Part shown: positions 41,100-52,129 of the stretch, piece by piece
How the letters are laid out: the number at the start of each line of letters is the position of its first letter
Numbering within the stretch: the stretch's first letter is position 1
The notes under the pieces: generated by a model
Databases searched by the model: none
What the model saw: only the letters and a program-made list of their open reading frames with translations
What the model was told of the DNA's origin: nothing
Assembly: GCF_014836445.1 (NCBI RefSeq)
Contig: NZ_JACSQV010000015.1
Span: 1-53,806, forward strand
Origin: Cellulomonas avistercoris
GTDB taxonomy: Bacteria; Actinomycetota; Actinomycetes; Actinomycetales; Cellulomonadaceae
DNA: 53,806 nucleotides
Reading direction: 5' to 3'
Program-made: the position numbers and the translations under genes

Positions 41100-41960
41100 C
41101 TAGGCGCGCCGCCCCGCGAGCACCTCGTCGGCCACGCGACGGGCGTGTCCGGCCCCGTGGACGACCGCCTCCCCGTACGCGACGACCCAGCGCGCGACCG
41201 CGTCGGCGTCACCGGTCGCGTACCGCGCGGCCGACGCGAGGTACGTCGGGGGCGCCTCCTGCCACACGAGCTCGGGCAGCACCGAGCCAGTGGGGTCGAG
41301 TCCCGTGCGCGTCCCCATGAGGCGTGCGGCGGCGCGTGCGACGACGCCGTTGGCCCCGGCGAACGGTCGGGCCGTCAGCAGCTCGGCGTGGACCACCGCC
41401 ACGACGACGAGGGCGGGTGCGCGCGTCGCCGCCGCGTCGCGCAGCACGCCCGTGACCCGCGCCGCGGCCACCTCGGGCGACGGCGCCGTGCCGAGCCCGC
41501 GCAGGTCGCCCGGGGGCCCGCTGCGCGGCCGGCCGACCTCGGCGTCCGGCAGCACGTCGGCCGCGGCTGCGGCGTGCAGCCGCGCGAGCAGCTGCGGCAG
41601 CGGGACGCGCGCCCCGGTCTCGCGCGACCCGAGCGCCGGCAGCTGCGCCTCGACGACCGCCTGCGCCCGCAGCGCACCCGCGGCGACCGCCTCGGCACCC
41701 GCGCCCGGCGCCACCGTCCCGGTCGCCCACGCCCGCAGCGCCTCGACGCCGACGGGTGCACCGTCGAGCGCGGCCGACGCGGCCGCCGCCCGCAGCCCCG
41801 TCTCGGCACGCACCTCGCGCCACCGGCGACGGAACGCCTCGTGCCAGCGCAGCTCCTCGCACGCGGCGCGTGCCGCGTCCACCGCGGCGGCCACCCCCGG
41901 CAGGCCCGCGAGGCTCGCGAGCGCGTCACCCGGGCCGGGCCCGGACGGGGTGACGCTCAT
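41100..41960 (-). CDS. Fic-domain-like protein with a degenerate active site
   Basis: A 286-residue helical, Ala-rich protein. The region VVHAELLTARPFAGANGVVARAAARLMG lines up with the Fic motif HPFxxGNGRxxR, but the catalytic His is Arg (RPFAGANG) and the following Arg is Val, so AMP transfer is unlikely. A similar 'oxidoreductase/Fic' gene is frequent near acs in actinobacteria. ATG at 41960 overlaps the Nudix stop (ATGA), so the two are translationally coupled. Function is unknown. Confidence 0.75.
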   Translation of the reverse strand: MSVTPSGPGPGDALASLAGLPGVAAAVDAARAACEELRWHEAFRRRWREVRAETGLRAAAASAALDGAPVGVEALRAWATGTVAPGAGAEAVAAGALRAQAVVEAQLPALGSRETGARVPLPQLLARLHAAAAADVLPDAEVGRPRSGPPGDLRGLGTAPSPEVAAARVTGVLRDAAATRAPALVVVAVVHAELLTARPFAGANGVVARAAARLMGTRTGLDPTGSVLPELVWQEAPPTYLASAARYATGDADAVARWVVAYGEAVVHGAGHARRVADEVLAGRRA

Positions 41961-42436
41961 GCGGTGAAGAGCGCCTCGCCGCGCGCGGGCAGTGCGGCGG
42001 CGACGCGTGCGGACATCGACGCCGACATCGCGGGCAGCGCGTCCAGGTCGAACCACCCGGCGTCGGTGTTCTCCCCGTCGGCCGGGAACGGGTCGCCGGA
42101 CACCCAGCGGCACCGGAACGTGAGGTCCAGGTACAGGGACCGGTCCCCGTTGTCGTAGACCACGGGCCCGACGACGCCCACCAGTGCGAGCCGCTGCGCC
42201 GTGGCGACGACGTCGGCCTCCTCGAGCACCTCGCGCACGGCGGCCACGGCCGGGTCCTCCCCCGGGTCGACGATCCCCGTGACGGGCGTCCACTCTCCCG
42301 TGTCGGACCGCCGCACGAGCAGCAGCCGGGGACGCGGGCCGTCCTCGCGCAGCACGACCGCGGTCACGCCGGGCAGCCAGAGCTGGTCGTGCCCCACACG
42401 CTCGCGCAGGGCCAGGACGAAGGGCGGGACGGGCAC
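41957..42436 (-). CDS. Nudix hydrolase
   Basis: A 159-residue protein with the Nudix box [20 protein letters not shown] (G-x5-E-x7-RE-x2-EE pattern, first Glu as GED). It hydrolyses a nucleoside diphosphate-linked substrate, not specified by the sequence. GTG at 42436 lies six bases after TAGCAT on the same strand, a clean leaderless -10, which fixes the start. It heads a two-gene unit with the Fic-like gene. Confidence 0.93.
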   Translation of the reverse strand: MPVPPFVLALRERVGHDQLWLPGVTAVVLREDGPRPRLLLVRRSDTGEWTPVTGIVDPGEDPAVAAVREVLEEADVVATAQRLALVGVVGPVVYDNGDRSLYLDLTFRCRWVSGDPFPADGENTDAGWFDLDALPAMSASMSARVAAALPARGEALFTA

Positions 42437-42541
42437 GCGCCGATGCTACGCGCCGCCCACCGGCGCCATGCCCGTCCCCCACCGCCGCGCGGACGGCCCG
42501 TCGGAGGGCGCCACGGCCCTCCCACCCGCCACAATGACGGC

Positions 42542-43993
<1,452 letters not shown>

Positions 43994-44000
43994 ACGCACG

Positions 44001-44031
44001 CGACCCCGGCGAGGAGTACTCGCCGGGGTCG
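44001..44031. terminator. Bidirectional terminator hairpin
   Basis: A perfect 12-bp stem CGACCCCGGCGA / TCGCCGGGGTCG with a seven-base loop lies between the convergent malic enzyme and ABC permease genes; flanking bases extend it imperfectly. It can serve both directions. Confidence 0.75.
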
Positions 44032-44044
44032 TGCGCGGGAGTGC

Positions 44045-44980
44045 TCAGCCCTTGACGGAGCCGAGCATGATGCCCGAGACGAAGTAGCGCTGCACGAACG
44101 GGTAGATGCACAGGACCGGGATGATCGTGAGGATCATCGTCACGGCCTGGATGTTCGCCGAGATCGCCTCCTTGCTGGACCCGGCAGCCGCCGCGCCCTG
44201 GGAGGCGGTCGACGACGCACCCGCGATCATGTTGCGCAGGTACAGCGTGACCGGGAAGAGCTCCTGCTTGTCGAGGTACAGGAACGCCGCGAACCAGTCG
44301 TTCCAGATCGCCACCGAGTAGAACAGGATCATCGTCGCGATGACCGCCTTCGACAGCGGCAGCACGATGCGGCGGAAGATCCCCCACCAGCCGAGGCCGT
44401 CGATCTGCGCTGCCTCCTCCAGCTCGGAGGGCATGTTCTCGAAGAACGACTTCATGACCAGCAGGTTGAACACCGAGATCGCCCCGGGCAGCACGACCGC
44501 CCACATCGTGTTCTTCAGCCCGAGGGTCTGGATGAGCACGTAGTTGGGGATCAGGCCGCCGTTGAAGAACATCGTGAACACGGCGATGCCGATGAGCACG
44601 TTGCGGCCCCGCAGGGCGCGCCGCGCGAGGACGTACGCGAGGAGCGTCGTGAGCACCATGGCGATCGTCGTGCCGACGAGCGTGTAGACGACGGTGTTGC
44701 GGTACGACGACCAGAAGAGGTCGTTGGCGATGACGACCTTGTACGTGTCGAGGTTGAAGCCGATCGGCCAGACGTTCACCAGGCCCGCCTTGACCGCGCC
44801 CGCGCTGCTGAAGGACTGCGCCAGCACCGTGACGAACGGGTAGAGCATGAACCCGCAGAGCAGGATCAGGAACGTGCCGTTGAACCAGGTGAACGTCTTG
44901 TAGCCCTTGGAGTCCCGCGGGCCGACGGACTTGCCGGCCCCGACCTCCGGGGTCGCCGTGAGGGCGCTCTGGGTCACCAC
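44045..44980 (-). CDS. Carbohydrate ABC transporter permease (LplC/YtcP type)
   Basis: A 311-residue CUT1 permease with six membrane segments and the EAA motif (ELEEAAQIDGLGWWGIFRRIVLPLS). It ends in SGIMLGSVKG, the common ending of the LplC group, which imports oligosaccharides from plant polymers. Two GTG codons are in tandem at 44980 and 44977; the first has GGGAG seven bases upstream. The start overlaps the stop of the partner permease. Confidence 0.93.
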   Translation of the reverse strand: MVTQSALTATPEVGAGKSVGPRDSKGYKTFTWFNGTFLILLCGFMLYPFVTVLAQSFSSAGAVKAGLVNVWPIGFNLDTYKVVIANDLFWSSYRNTVVYTLVGTTIAMVLTTLLAYVLARRALRGRNVLIGIAVFTMFFNGGLIPNYVLIQTLGLKNTMWAVVLPGAISVFNLLVMKSFFENMPSELEEAAQIDGLGWWGIFRRIVLPLSKAVIATMILFYSVAIWNDWFAAFLYLDKQELFPVTLYLRNMIAGASSTASQGAAAAGSSKEAISANIQAVTMILTIIPVLCIYPFVQRYFVSGIMLGSVKG

Positions 44981-46002
44981 AGGCTTGCTCCCACCACTCG
45001 CCGCGACAGGAAGTTCGCCGAGAGGATCATCACGAGCCCGATGATCGCCTGGAACAGACCGATGGCCGTCGCGTAGCTGAAGTTGTTCGAGACGAGACCG
45101 ACGCGGTACAGGTACGTCGAGACGACGTCACCGGTGGCGTAGGTCAGGGGGTTGTACAGGAGGAGGACCTTCTCGAACCCGACGTTGAGGAACAGGCCGA
45201 TGTTGAGGATCAGCAGCGTGATCATCGTCGGCCGGATGCCCGGCAGCGTGACGTGCCACGTCTGGCGCAGGCGGCCCGCACCGTCGATGCGCGCGGCCTC
45301 GTAGAGCGAGGCGTCGACGGTCGTGAGCGCCGCGAGGTAGAGGATCGTGCCCCATCCGACGGTCTGCCAGACCTCGGAGCCGACGTACACCGTGCGGAAC
45401 CACTCCGCGCGCTGCAGGAACGGGATCGCCTCGCCGCCGGTCGCCTCGATGATCTGGTTGACGGTGCCCTGCAGCGAGAACAGCTGCATGAGCATGCCGA
45501 CGACGATGACGACCGACAGGAAGTGCGGCAGGTAGGAGATCGACTGGATGACGCGCTTGAAGGCCGTCTTGCGCACCTCGTTGAGCAGCAGCGCGAGCAC
45601 GATCGGCAGCGGGAAGCAGAAGAGCAGCGTGAGGCCACCCAGGATCACCGTGTTGGCGAAGACGTTCCAGAAGTTGGGGTCGTTGAGGAACAGCTCGACA
45701 TAACGCATGCCGACCCACTCGTCACCGACGATGCTGCCGCCGGGCCGGAAGCGCCGGAAGGCGATGATGTTGCCGAACATCGGCACGTACCGGAACACCA
45801 GGAGGAACAGCACCGGGACCAGGGCCATCGCGTAGAGGACCCAGTCGCGGCGCATCGTGTGCCGCCACCCGATCTTCCGCACGCGGGCTCGTTCGTCCTT
45901 CTTGCCGGGGTCCTGACCGTCCCTCGACGGGGAGGTCGCCCCCGGGGGTGGCACCGGGACCGTGGTCGCGAGTGCGTCACCCGTCGCGTGAGCAGCGCTC
46001 AT
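44974..46002 (-). CDS. Carbohydrate ABC transporter permease (LplB type)
   Basis: A 342-residue CUT1 permease. A 45-residue cytoplasmic tail rich in Pro and charges precedes six membrane segments; the EAA motif is SLYEAARIDGAGRLRQTWHVTLPGI. It carries RYVPMFGNIIAFRRF, a hallmark of the LplB/YteP group. ATG at 46002 follows AAGGAG. It works with the neighbouring LplC-type permease; no ATPase is encoded here, so a shared MsmK/MsiK-type ATPase elsewhere would be needed. Confidence 0.93.
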   Translation of the reverse strand: MSAAHATGDALATTVPVPPPGATSPSRDGQDPGKKDERARVRKIGWRHTMRRDWVLYAMALVPVLFLLVFRYVPMFGNIIAFRRFRPGGSIVGDEWVGMRYVELFLNDPNFWNVFANTVILGGLTLLFCFPLPIVLALLLNEVRKTAFKRVIQSISYLPHFLSVVIVVGMLMQLFSLQGTVNQIIEATGGEAIPFLQRAEWFRTVYVGSEVWQTVGWGTILYLAALTTVDASLYEAARIDGAGRLRQTWHVTLPGIRPTMITLLILNIGLFLNVGFEKVLLLYNPLTYATGDVVSTYLYRVGLVSNNFSYATAIGLFQAIIGLVMILSANFLSRRVVGASLW

Positions 46003-46086
46003 CTCTCACTCCTTCGTGAGCGGATCGGTGGTGCGGCGGGCCGGCCCCCGTGAGGGACCGGCCCACCGCACCTCGTCGAGCGTCGG

Positions 46087-47760
46087 TCAGCTGTTCTTCT
46101 CGGCGCGCTCACGAGCGCCGTTGATCAGGTCCATGTAGCCCTGCAGACCCTGACCCTCGAGCTGGGCGACGAAGCCGTCCCAGTCGGAGAGGTCACGCTG
46201 CCCGAGGATGAACTCGAGCGTCGCGGTGTCGACCGTGTCCTTGAGCGGCGTCCCCAGGAGCGAGGACTGCTCGAGCTCGGCCTCGTCGAGCGGGTGCGGC
46301 GGGAACGGGTCGCGCGGCGTGCGGTTCGTCTGGACGTCGTCGATGTACTGGACGAACGCCGGGACGTTGTAGGACTCCTTCAGCTCGCGCGACTCGGTCG
46401 ACCCGGCGAAGACGTCGTTGGCGTAACCGAGGTCCTTCTTGATGTCGATCGTGCCGGACGGGTTGAGGTTGAGGGTCTTGAGCGTGTAGTCCGGCTCGAG
46501 CGTGTACTTGCCCTCGTCGTCCTTGGTGAACTGCTCGCCCTCGACGCCCCACTGGATCAGCTCACGGGCCTCGGGGTTGTAGTACAGCCAGTCCGTGAAG
46601 TGCAGCAGGTCGCAGAAGTTCTCGTCCTTGGCCGCGTCAGCGGTCAGCATGAAGCCGTTCCAGAAGTTGCGGGGCTCCACGACGGCGCCGGCCGGTCCGC
46701 CCGGGGGCGCGATCTGGACGAGCTCGTAGTCCGTGATGCCGGCGGCGTCGAGCGCCGTGCCGAACTCCTGGACGGTCCACGAACCACCCGAGGCGGCGAA
46801 GACCTTCTCGGCCGCGAACTTCTCGGTCACCGTGCCGCCGCCGTCGTTGGACGCGGTGAACGACTCGGTGTCGAGCAGGCCCTTCTCGGCCAGCCCGTTG
46901 AAGTAGGTGAGCATCTCCTTGTAGCCGTCGTTCGTCGCGGCGTACACGAACTCACCCTTGTCCTCGTCCCACCAGGCGCCGTCGCTGAAGCCCCAGCCGC
47001 CGATGGTGCCGAAGGAGTGGGCCGCGTAGTTGATCATCGCGCCGCCCTCGAAGCCGTCAGCCAGGGGCTGGGCGTCGGGGTACTTGGCCTTGATGAGCTC
47101 GAGGCCCTTCTCCAGGTCCTCCCAGGTCTCGGGCACCGGGGCGCCGACCTCGTCGAACACGTCCTTGCGGATGATGAGCGTGAAGACGGGGACCGAGACC
47201 TCCTGGAGGCCGGGCGTCATGTAGTACTTGCCGTCCTCCTGGCGGAGGTTGTCGACCATGTCGACCAGGTCCCACTCCTCCGTGTACTTCTTGAAGTTGG
47301 GCATGTAGTCGATGTAGTCGCTCAGCGGCACCACGGCGCCGGAGGCCGCGAACTGGCGCTCCTCACCCGTGTACACGAGCGGGATGATCTGGGGCGCGTC
47401 GCCCGCGCTGATCAGCAGGCTGCGCTTCTCGATCGCGTCGCTGAACGGGATGTTCGTCAGGTTGAGCTTGACGTTCGTCCGCTCCTCGATCTCGTCGAAG
47501 AACTCCCAGCTGTCCGTGATCGGGTAGTCGGCCCAGTCCGTCCACAGCAGCGAGAACTCGCGCGGCTCCGCGGCCTTCCACGGCTTGTCCGCGACCGCCT
47601 CGGTCGAGCACTCGAGGTCCTTGGCCTCACCGTCGGCGGTGGTGTCCCCGCCGTCCCCGCTGCCGCAGGCGGCGAGCGCGAGCGCGCCCACCAGCGTCAG
47701 CGCACCGGCGGCCCGCGCCGAACGCGTCCGCCGTCCTGTCAGATGTCCCGCACGTGCCAT
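46087..47760 (-). CDS. Sugar-binding lipoprotein (LplA/YtcQ type)
   Basis: A 557-residue extracytoplasmic binding protein, longer than usual CUT1 binding proteins, as is normal for the LplA group. Signal peptide with lipobox LAAC at about residue 32 and an acidic spacer; conserved stretches include FDEIEERTNVKLNL, APQIIPLVYTGEE and ETWEDLEKGLELIKAKYPD. Aromatic residues are frequent in the binding part. ATG at 47760 follows GAGGAG. It is first in the operon; specificity (for example galacturonides or mannan oligosaccharides) cannot be read from sequence, and no glycosidase or regulator is adjacent. Confidence 0.92.
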   Translation of the reverse strand: MARAGHLTGRRTRSARAAGALTLVGALALAACGSGDGGDTTADGEAKDLECSTEAVADKPWKAAEPREFSLLWTDWADYPITDSWEFFDEIEERTNVKLNLTNIPFSDAIEKRSLLISAGDAPQIIPLVYTGEERQFAASGAVVPLSDYIDYMPNFKKYTEEWDLVDMVDNLRQEDGKYYMTPGLQEVSVPVFTLIIRKDVFDEVGAPVPETWEDLEKGLELIKAKYPDAQPLADGFEGGAMINYAAHSFGTIGGWGFSDGAWWDEDKGEFVYAATNDGYKEMLTYFNGLAEKGLLDTESFTASNDGGGTVTEKFAAEKVFAASGGSWTVQEFGTALDAAGITDYELVQIAPPGGPAGAVVEPRNFWNGFMLTADAAKDENFCDLLHFTDWLYYNPEARELIQWGVEGEQFTKDDEGKYTLEPDYTLKTLNLNPSGTIDIKKDLGYANDVFAGSTESRELKESYNVPAFVQYIDDVQTNRTPRDPFPPHPLDEAELEQSSLLGTPLKDTVDTATLEFILGQRDLSDWDGFVAQLEGQGLQGYMDLINGARERAEKNS

Positions 47761-48080
47761 CAGGGCTCTCCTCTTCGAGATCCGTCCCAGGCCACGACCC
47801 GGGCGTTGGAGCAGGGGGGTTCACCGCCGGCGCCGGTCGATCCGTCGCTCTGCGTCAGCGGCCCGGAGGGACGCTACGGCATCCTTGCCGCAGGCCCTTC
47901 GGAGTCATCGGTCGACGCCGTTGGATTAACGATACATCTGCCGATGTGCCGGGACGCTATGCGCCTGCGCGCATGCCGGTCAAGCATCCGATCGGGTCGT
48001 GACCGGATCGTCACCGGACAGCAACCCAGGAGGCACTTACGTCCCACCCGGGTGCCCCCACCTGGGCCCACGATGAGGGA
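47761..48080. other. 320-base divergent gap, sugar importer / FNT channel
   Basis: It holds the importer promoter (see next entry), so the importer mRNA would have a leader of about 190 bases. An A/T-rich island GATTAACGATACATC (about 47926-47940) stands out from the GC background and may be another regulatory site. Near the FNT start there are CACCCGGGTG and CACCTGGG dyads. No gene is visible. Confidence 0.5.
47954..47983 (-). promoter_or_regulatory. Promoter of the sugar importer with operator in the spacer
   Basis: On minus: TTGACC (47983-47978), an 18-base spacer, then TAGCGT (47959-47954). The spacer contains the inverted repeat ATGCGC-N4-GCGCAT (47959-47974), so a repressor bound there would cover the face between -35 and -10. 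Both hexamers match the sigma-70 consensus well for this GC range. Confidence 0.6.
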
Positions 48081-48929
48081 GTGCTGACCATCCCCGCGGC
48101 CGTCGCCGCGCACGCCGACGCCGCCGCGCACAAGGTCGACCTGACCCGCACGCCTGGCCTGTTCCTCGTGCGCACCGCGCTCGCCGGCGCCTACATCGGC
48201 ATCGGCGTGCTCATCATGGTGACCGCCGGCGGGCCGCTCGTCGCCGCCGGCTCGCCGTGGGCGCCGCTGGTCAACGGGGCCGTCTTCGGCATCGCGCTCA
48301 CCATCGTCCTGGTCGCGGGCGGCGAGCTCGCCACGAGCGCCATGATGATCCTCACGCAGGGCGCGATGCTCGGACGCATCGGATGGGGCCGCGCGGGACT
48401 CACGCTCGTGGCGTGCCTCGCGGGCAACCTGCTCGGCGCCATGGCGTTCGCGGCCCTCCTGCACGTCTCCGGCGTGCTCGCCCCGGGCACTGCGGGCGGC
48501 AGCACGATCGCCGGCATGATCGAGCACAAGGCCGAGGCGACCACCCTGCAGCTCGTGGTGCGCGGCGTGCTGTGCAACGTCCTGGTCTGCCTCGCGGTGT
48601 GGTGCTGGGCGCGCCTCACGAGCGAGACCGCGCGGATCGTCGCCGTGTTCGCGTGCGTCCTCGTGTTCATCACGTCGGGCTTCGAGCACGTGGTGGCGAA
48701 CATGACGACGTTCTCGCTGGGGCTCTACGCCGGGCTGCCCCACGCGACGGTCGCGGAGTTCGCGCGCAACGTGGCCGCGGTCGGTCTCGGCAACACCATC
48801 GGCGGGGCGCTGCTCGTCGGCGCCGCGTACGCGTACGGCGCCCGGCACGTCGAGGCGGCCCCTCCGCAGCCGCCCGAGGTCCCCGCACCGTCGCCCGCCG
48901 CCCAGGCCCCCAGCCTCGCTCGGGGCTGA
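48081..48929 (+). CDS. Formate/nitrite transporter (FNT) family channel
   Basis: A 282-residue membrane protein with about six segments and FNT signatures: TIPAAVAAHADAAAHK at the start, GNLLGAMAFAAL, and the SGFEHVVANMTTF motif near residue 200. Moves formate, nitrite or related monovalent anions. The tail is Pro/Ala-rich. GTG at 48081 is chosen from alignment with the family start; the upstream GAGGGA is very close. No formate or nitrite enzyme is next to it, so the ion is undecided. Confidence 0.9.
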   Translation: MLTIPAAVAAHADAAAHKVDLTRTPGLFLVRTALAGAYIGIGVLIMVTAGGPLVAAGSPWAPLVNGAVFGIALTIVLVAGGELATSAMMILTQGAMLGRIGWGRAGLTLVACLAGNLLGAMAFAALLHVSGVLAPGTAGGSTIAGMIEHKAEATTLQLVVRGVLCNVLVCLAVWCWARLTSETARIVAVFACVLVFITSGFEHVVANMTTFSLGLYAGLPHATVAEFARNVAAVGLGNTIGGALLVGAAYAYGARHVEAAPPQPPEVPAPSPAAQAPSLARG

Positions 48930-49050
48930 GACCGCGGCCCCGAGGACCACCCGGTCCGGCCTCGCGCGCCGAACGGCGGACGGCGGACGCTGGCCCTACC
49001 GTGGGAGCGCCAGGCGTCGCACGACGCACCGCCGCGACCGAGGAGCAGGC

Positions 49051-49914
49051 GTGAGCGCCACGGATCCGAAGCGCCCCGTCGACCCGACGGGCGCAGGCAC
49101 GACGGGCACGGACGACGCCGCCGGGGCCCCGGTGCGCGTCCCCGCACAGGACGACACCGAGACGGACACGGGCCGCCACGCGGTGTCGCGACCCGCTCCG
49201 ACGCCGCCGGCACCCGTGCGCGGCCAGGAGGCGCCCGACCCGGTCGCTCCGCCCGCGGACGCCTCGCGCGACGCCGCCGCGACCCCCGCGACCCGGCCGT
49301 CCGACGACGCGACCGGGACGGACGGGCACCGGCCCGCGACCGACGGCCCCGCGACCGACGGCTCCAGGACCGGCACCGGGACCGGGACCGACGGCTCCGG
49401 GACCGACGGCGAGCTCTTCCCCGACTCCCACGCACCGCGCACGCCGCACGCCGGCACCCACGTGCTCGGGGTCCTGGTCGGCCTGGTCCTCGCGCCGCTC
49501 GCGCTCGCGCTGCTGCTGCTGGGGCAGAGCCGCATCCTGCGGGTGCAGGTCGAGGGCTGGGACGCGTCGCTCGAGCTGGTGGGCATCGTGCTCGTCAGCG
49601 CCGGTGTGCTGCTGCTCGCCGGCCTGCTCGCGCTGGGCCTGTGGTCGGCGGCCGTGCCGCTCACCGCAGGGCTCGTGCTGGGGGTGGTCGGCGGGCTCCA
49701 GCTCTACGCGCCCGGCATCGCGCGCCAGACGACGCTCGACGTCGTCGGGGCCGACAACTGGGAGCTGACGGTCACGCAGGCGACGGTCGCGGGGACGTCG
49801 GGCACGACGATCGCGGTCGGCGTGCTGCTGGTGACCGCGGGCGCGGTCATCGCCCTGACCCGGCGTCATGGCGTGCGCCTCGGCGAGTTCCGCGAGCGCA
49901 ACCGCACCGCGTGA
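49051..49914 (+). CDS. Four-segment membrane protein with long disordered N-terminus
   Basis: A 287-residue protein. The first 130 residues are Thr/Asp/Pro/Gly-rich and probably disordered, with GTGTGTDGSGTDG and ATDGPATDG repeats. Four hydrophobic segments follow between about 138 and 275, with a polar loop (ARQTTLDVVGADNWELTVTQ) before the last. It ends in basic RRHGVRLGEFRERNRTA. No family recognised. GTG at 49051 follows GAGGAG. Located just before acs. Confidence 0.75.
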   Translation: MSATDPKRPVDPTGAGTTGTDDAAGAPVRVPAQDDTETDTGRHAVSRPAPTPPAPVRGQEAPDPVAPPADASRDAAATPATRPSDDATGTDGHRPATDGPATDGSRTGTGTGTDGSGTDGELFPDSHAPRTPHAGTHVLGVLVGLVLAPLALALLLLGQSRILRVQVEGWDASLELVGIVLVSAGVLLLAGLLALGLWSAAVPLTAGLVLGVVGGLQLYAPGIARQTTLDVVGADNWELTVTQATVAGTSGTTIAVGVLLVTAGAVIALTRRHGVRLGEFRERNRTA

Positions 49915-49961
49915 GGCGTCCGGCACCGGACGGCACGGTGCGCGGCAGGGACATCCGGGAC

Positions 49962-49967
49962 TAAGGT
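49962..49967 (+). promoter_or_regulatory. Candidate -10 box of acs
   Basis: TAAGGT fits TANNNT and stands in a GC-rich gap 63 bases before the acs GTG. No convincing -35 is seen. Confidence 0.35.
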
Positions 49968-50030
49968 CCGTCACGAGGACCGCCCTGGTCAGCCCCACCG
50001 TCGCACCGAAGCCGCTGCGTAGGAGACAAC

Positions 50031-52061
50031 GTGACCGAACGCTCTGCCCCCACGTCGAACGAGGCCGCCCCCGACGCGCAGGGCTCGCCCGGCCTCGAGA
50101 ACCTCCTCACCGAGGACCGACGCTTCCCCCCGTCGCCCGAGTTCGCCGCGCAGGCGAACGCGACCGCCGACGCGTACGCGTGGGCCAACGCGGACCGGCC
50201 CGGGTACTGGGCGGACCAGGCGCGCGAGCTGCTCTCGTGGTCGACGCCGTTCACGCAGACGCTGGACTGGTCGGACGCGCCGTTCGCACGATGGTTCGCG
50301 GACGGGCGACTCAACGCCGCGTACAACGCGGTGGACCGGCACGTCGAGGAGGGGCGCGGCGACCGCGTCGCGCTGCACTTCGAGGGCGAGGGCGGCGACA
50401 CGCGCACCCTGACGTACGCCGACCTCCTGCGGGAGGTGTCCAAGGCCGCCAACGCGTTCGCGGCGCTCGGCGTCGGCACGGGCGACCGCGTGGCGATCTA
50501 CCTGCCCCTCATCCCCGAGGCGGTCATCACGATGCTCGCGTGCGCGCGGATCGGCGCACCGCACTCGGTCGTCTTCGGCGGGTTCTCCGCCGAGGCCCTG
50601 AGCTCGCGCATCCTGGACGCCGAGGCCAAGCTCGTCGTCACCGCCGACGGCGGCTTCCGCCGGGGCAAGCCGTCGGCCCTCAAGCCGGCCGTCGACGAGG
50701 CGCTCGAGAAGGGCGCCCCGAGCGTCTCGCACGTGGTCGTCGTGCGGCGCACCGGTCAGCCCGTGGAATGGACGGCCGGGCGGGACGTCTGGTGGCACGA
50801 GGCGGTCGACGCCGCGTCGTCGCAGCACACGCCCGTCGACGTCGACGCCGAGCACCCGCTGTTCATCCTCTACACCTCCGGCACCACGGGGAAGCCGAAG
50901 GGCATCTTCCACACCACCGGCGGGTATCTCACGCAGGCCGCGTACACGCACCTCAACGTGTTCGACCTCAAGCCCGAGACGGACGTGTACTGGTGCACGG
51001 CCGACGTCGGCTGGATCACCGGGCACACGTACGTCGTCTACGGCCCGCTGATCAACGGCGCGACGCAGGTCATCTACGAGGGCACGCCGGACACCCCGCA
51101 CCGTGGGCGCTGGTGGGAGATCGTGCAGAAGTACGGCGTGACGATCCTGTACACGGCGCCCACGGCGATCCGCACCTGCATGAAGTGGGGCGAGGAGATC
51201 CCGGGCAACTTCGACCTGTCCTCGCTGCGCGTGCTCGGGTCGGTGGGCGAGCCCATCAACCCCGAGGCGTGGATGTGGTACCGCCGGGTCATCGGCGCCG
51301 ACCGCACCCCGATCGTCGACACGTGGTGGCAGACCGAGACGGGCGCGATCATGATCAGCCCGTTGCCCGGCGTCACCGAGACCAAGCCCGGCTCGGCGCA
51401 GGTGCCCCTGCCCGGCATCGCCGCGGACGTCGTCGACGACGACGCGCAGCCGGTCCCGAACGGGGGTGGCGGCTACCTCGTGCTGACCGAGCCGTGGCCC
51501 GCGATGCTGCGCGGGATCTGGGGCGACCCCGAGCGCTACAAGGACACCTACTGGTCGCGCTTCAAGAACATCTACTTCGCGGGTGACGGCGCCAAGAAGG
51601 ACGCCGACGGCGACATCTGGCTCCTGGGCCGCGTCGACGACGTCATGAACGTCTCGGGCCACCGGCTGTCGACCACCGAGATCGAGTCCGCGCTCGTGTC
51701 GCACCCGTGGGTCGCCGAGGCCGCGGTCGTCGGTGCGACGGACGAGACGACCGGCCAGGCCGTGGTCGCCTTCGTCATCCTGCGCGGCGACGTGGCGGAG
51801 GGCAACGCCGCCGACGCCGCGACCGTGCAGGAGACGCTGCGCACGCACGTCGCCAAGGAGATCGGGCCGATCGCCAAGCCGCGGCAGATCCTCGTGGTGG
51901 CCGAGCTCCCCAAGACCCGGTCCGGCAAGATCATGCGGCGGCTGCTGCGCGACGTGGCCGAGCACCGGCAGGTCGGGGACTCCACGACGCTCGCCGACTC
52001 GTCCGTCATGGACCTCATCGCGCAGGGCCTCGCGAAGCCGGCGGCGTCCTCCGAGGACTGA
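50031..52061 (+). CDS. acs: Acetyl-CoA synthetase (AMP-forming)
   Basis: Activates acetate via acetyl-AMP. The 676-residue protein has the N-terminal ACAS extension ([19 protein letters not shown]), the P-loop-like [11 protein letters not shown], the acetate-site [14 protein letters not shown], the [15 protein letters not shown] adenylation motif, and the C-terminal [12 protein letters not shown] with the lysine that protein acetylases target. Length is at the family norm. GTG at 50031 follows TAGGAGA. Its neighbourhood with the HAD gene and ssd agrees with the mycobacterial order Rv3660c-Rv3661-Rv3667. Confidence 0.97.
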   Translation: MTERSAPTSNEAAPDAQGSPGLENLLTEDRRFPPSPEFAAQANATADAYAWANADRPGYWADQARELLSWSTPFTQTLDWSDAPFARWFADGRLNAAYNAVDRHVEEGRGDRVALHFEGEGGDTRTLTYADLLREVSKAANAFAALGVGTGDRVAIYLPLIPEAVITMLACARIGAPHSVVFGGFSAEALSSRILDAEAKLVVTADGGFRRGKPSALKPAVDEALEKGAPSVSHVVVVRRTGQPVEWTAGRDVWWHEAVDAASSQHTPVDVDAEHPLFILYTSGTTGKPKGIFHTTGGYLTQAAYTHLNVFDLKPETDVYWCTADVGWITGHTYVVYGPLINGATQVIYEGTPDTPHRGRWWEIVQKYGVTILYTAPTAIRTCMKWGEEIPGNFDLSSLRVLGSVGEPINPEAWMWYRRVIGADRTPIVDTWWQTETGAIMISPLPGVTETKPGSAQVPLPGIAADVVDDDAQPVPNGGGGYLVLTEPWPAMLRGIWGDPERYKDTYWSRFKNIYFAGDGAKKDADGDIWLLGRVDDVMNVSGHRLSTTEIESALVSHPWVAEAAVVGATDETTGQAVVAFVILRGDVAEGNAADAATVQETLRTHVAKEIGPIAKPRQILVVAELPKTRSGKIMRRLLRDVAEHRQVGDSTTLADSSVMDLIAQGLAKPAASSED

Positions 52062-52076
52062 GAGCCGCCGTCGCAG

Positions 52077-52105
52077 CGGCCCGGGACGCACGTCGTCCCG
52101 GGCCG
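52077..52105 (+). terminator. Terminator hairpin after acs
   Basis: A perfect 12-bp stem CGGCCCGGGACG / CGTCCCGGGCCG with a five-base loop, 15 bases after the acs stop, followed by TTCG. Confidence 0.8.
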
Positions 52106-52129
52106 TTCGCCGTACCGGGAGGGACGCGG

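Noticed and set aside
46294..48087. Long plus-strand frame opposite the sugar-binding lipoprotein
   Set aside because: Antisense Leu/Val/Asp/Arg-rich artefact; the minus frame has a lipobox and family motifs.
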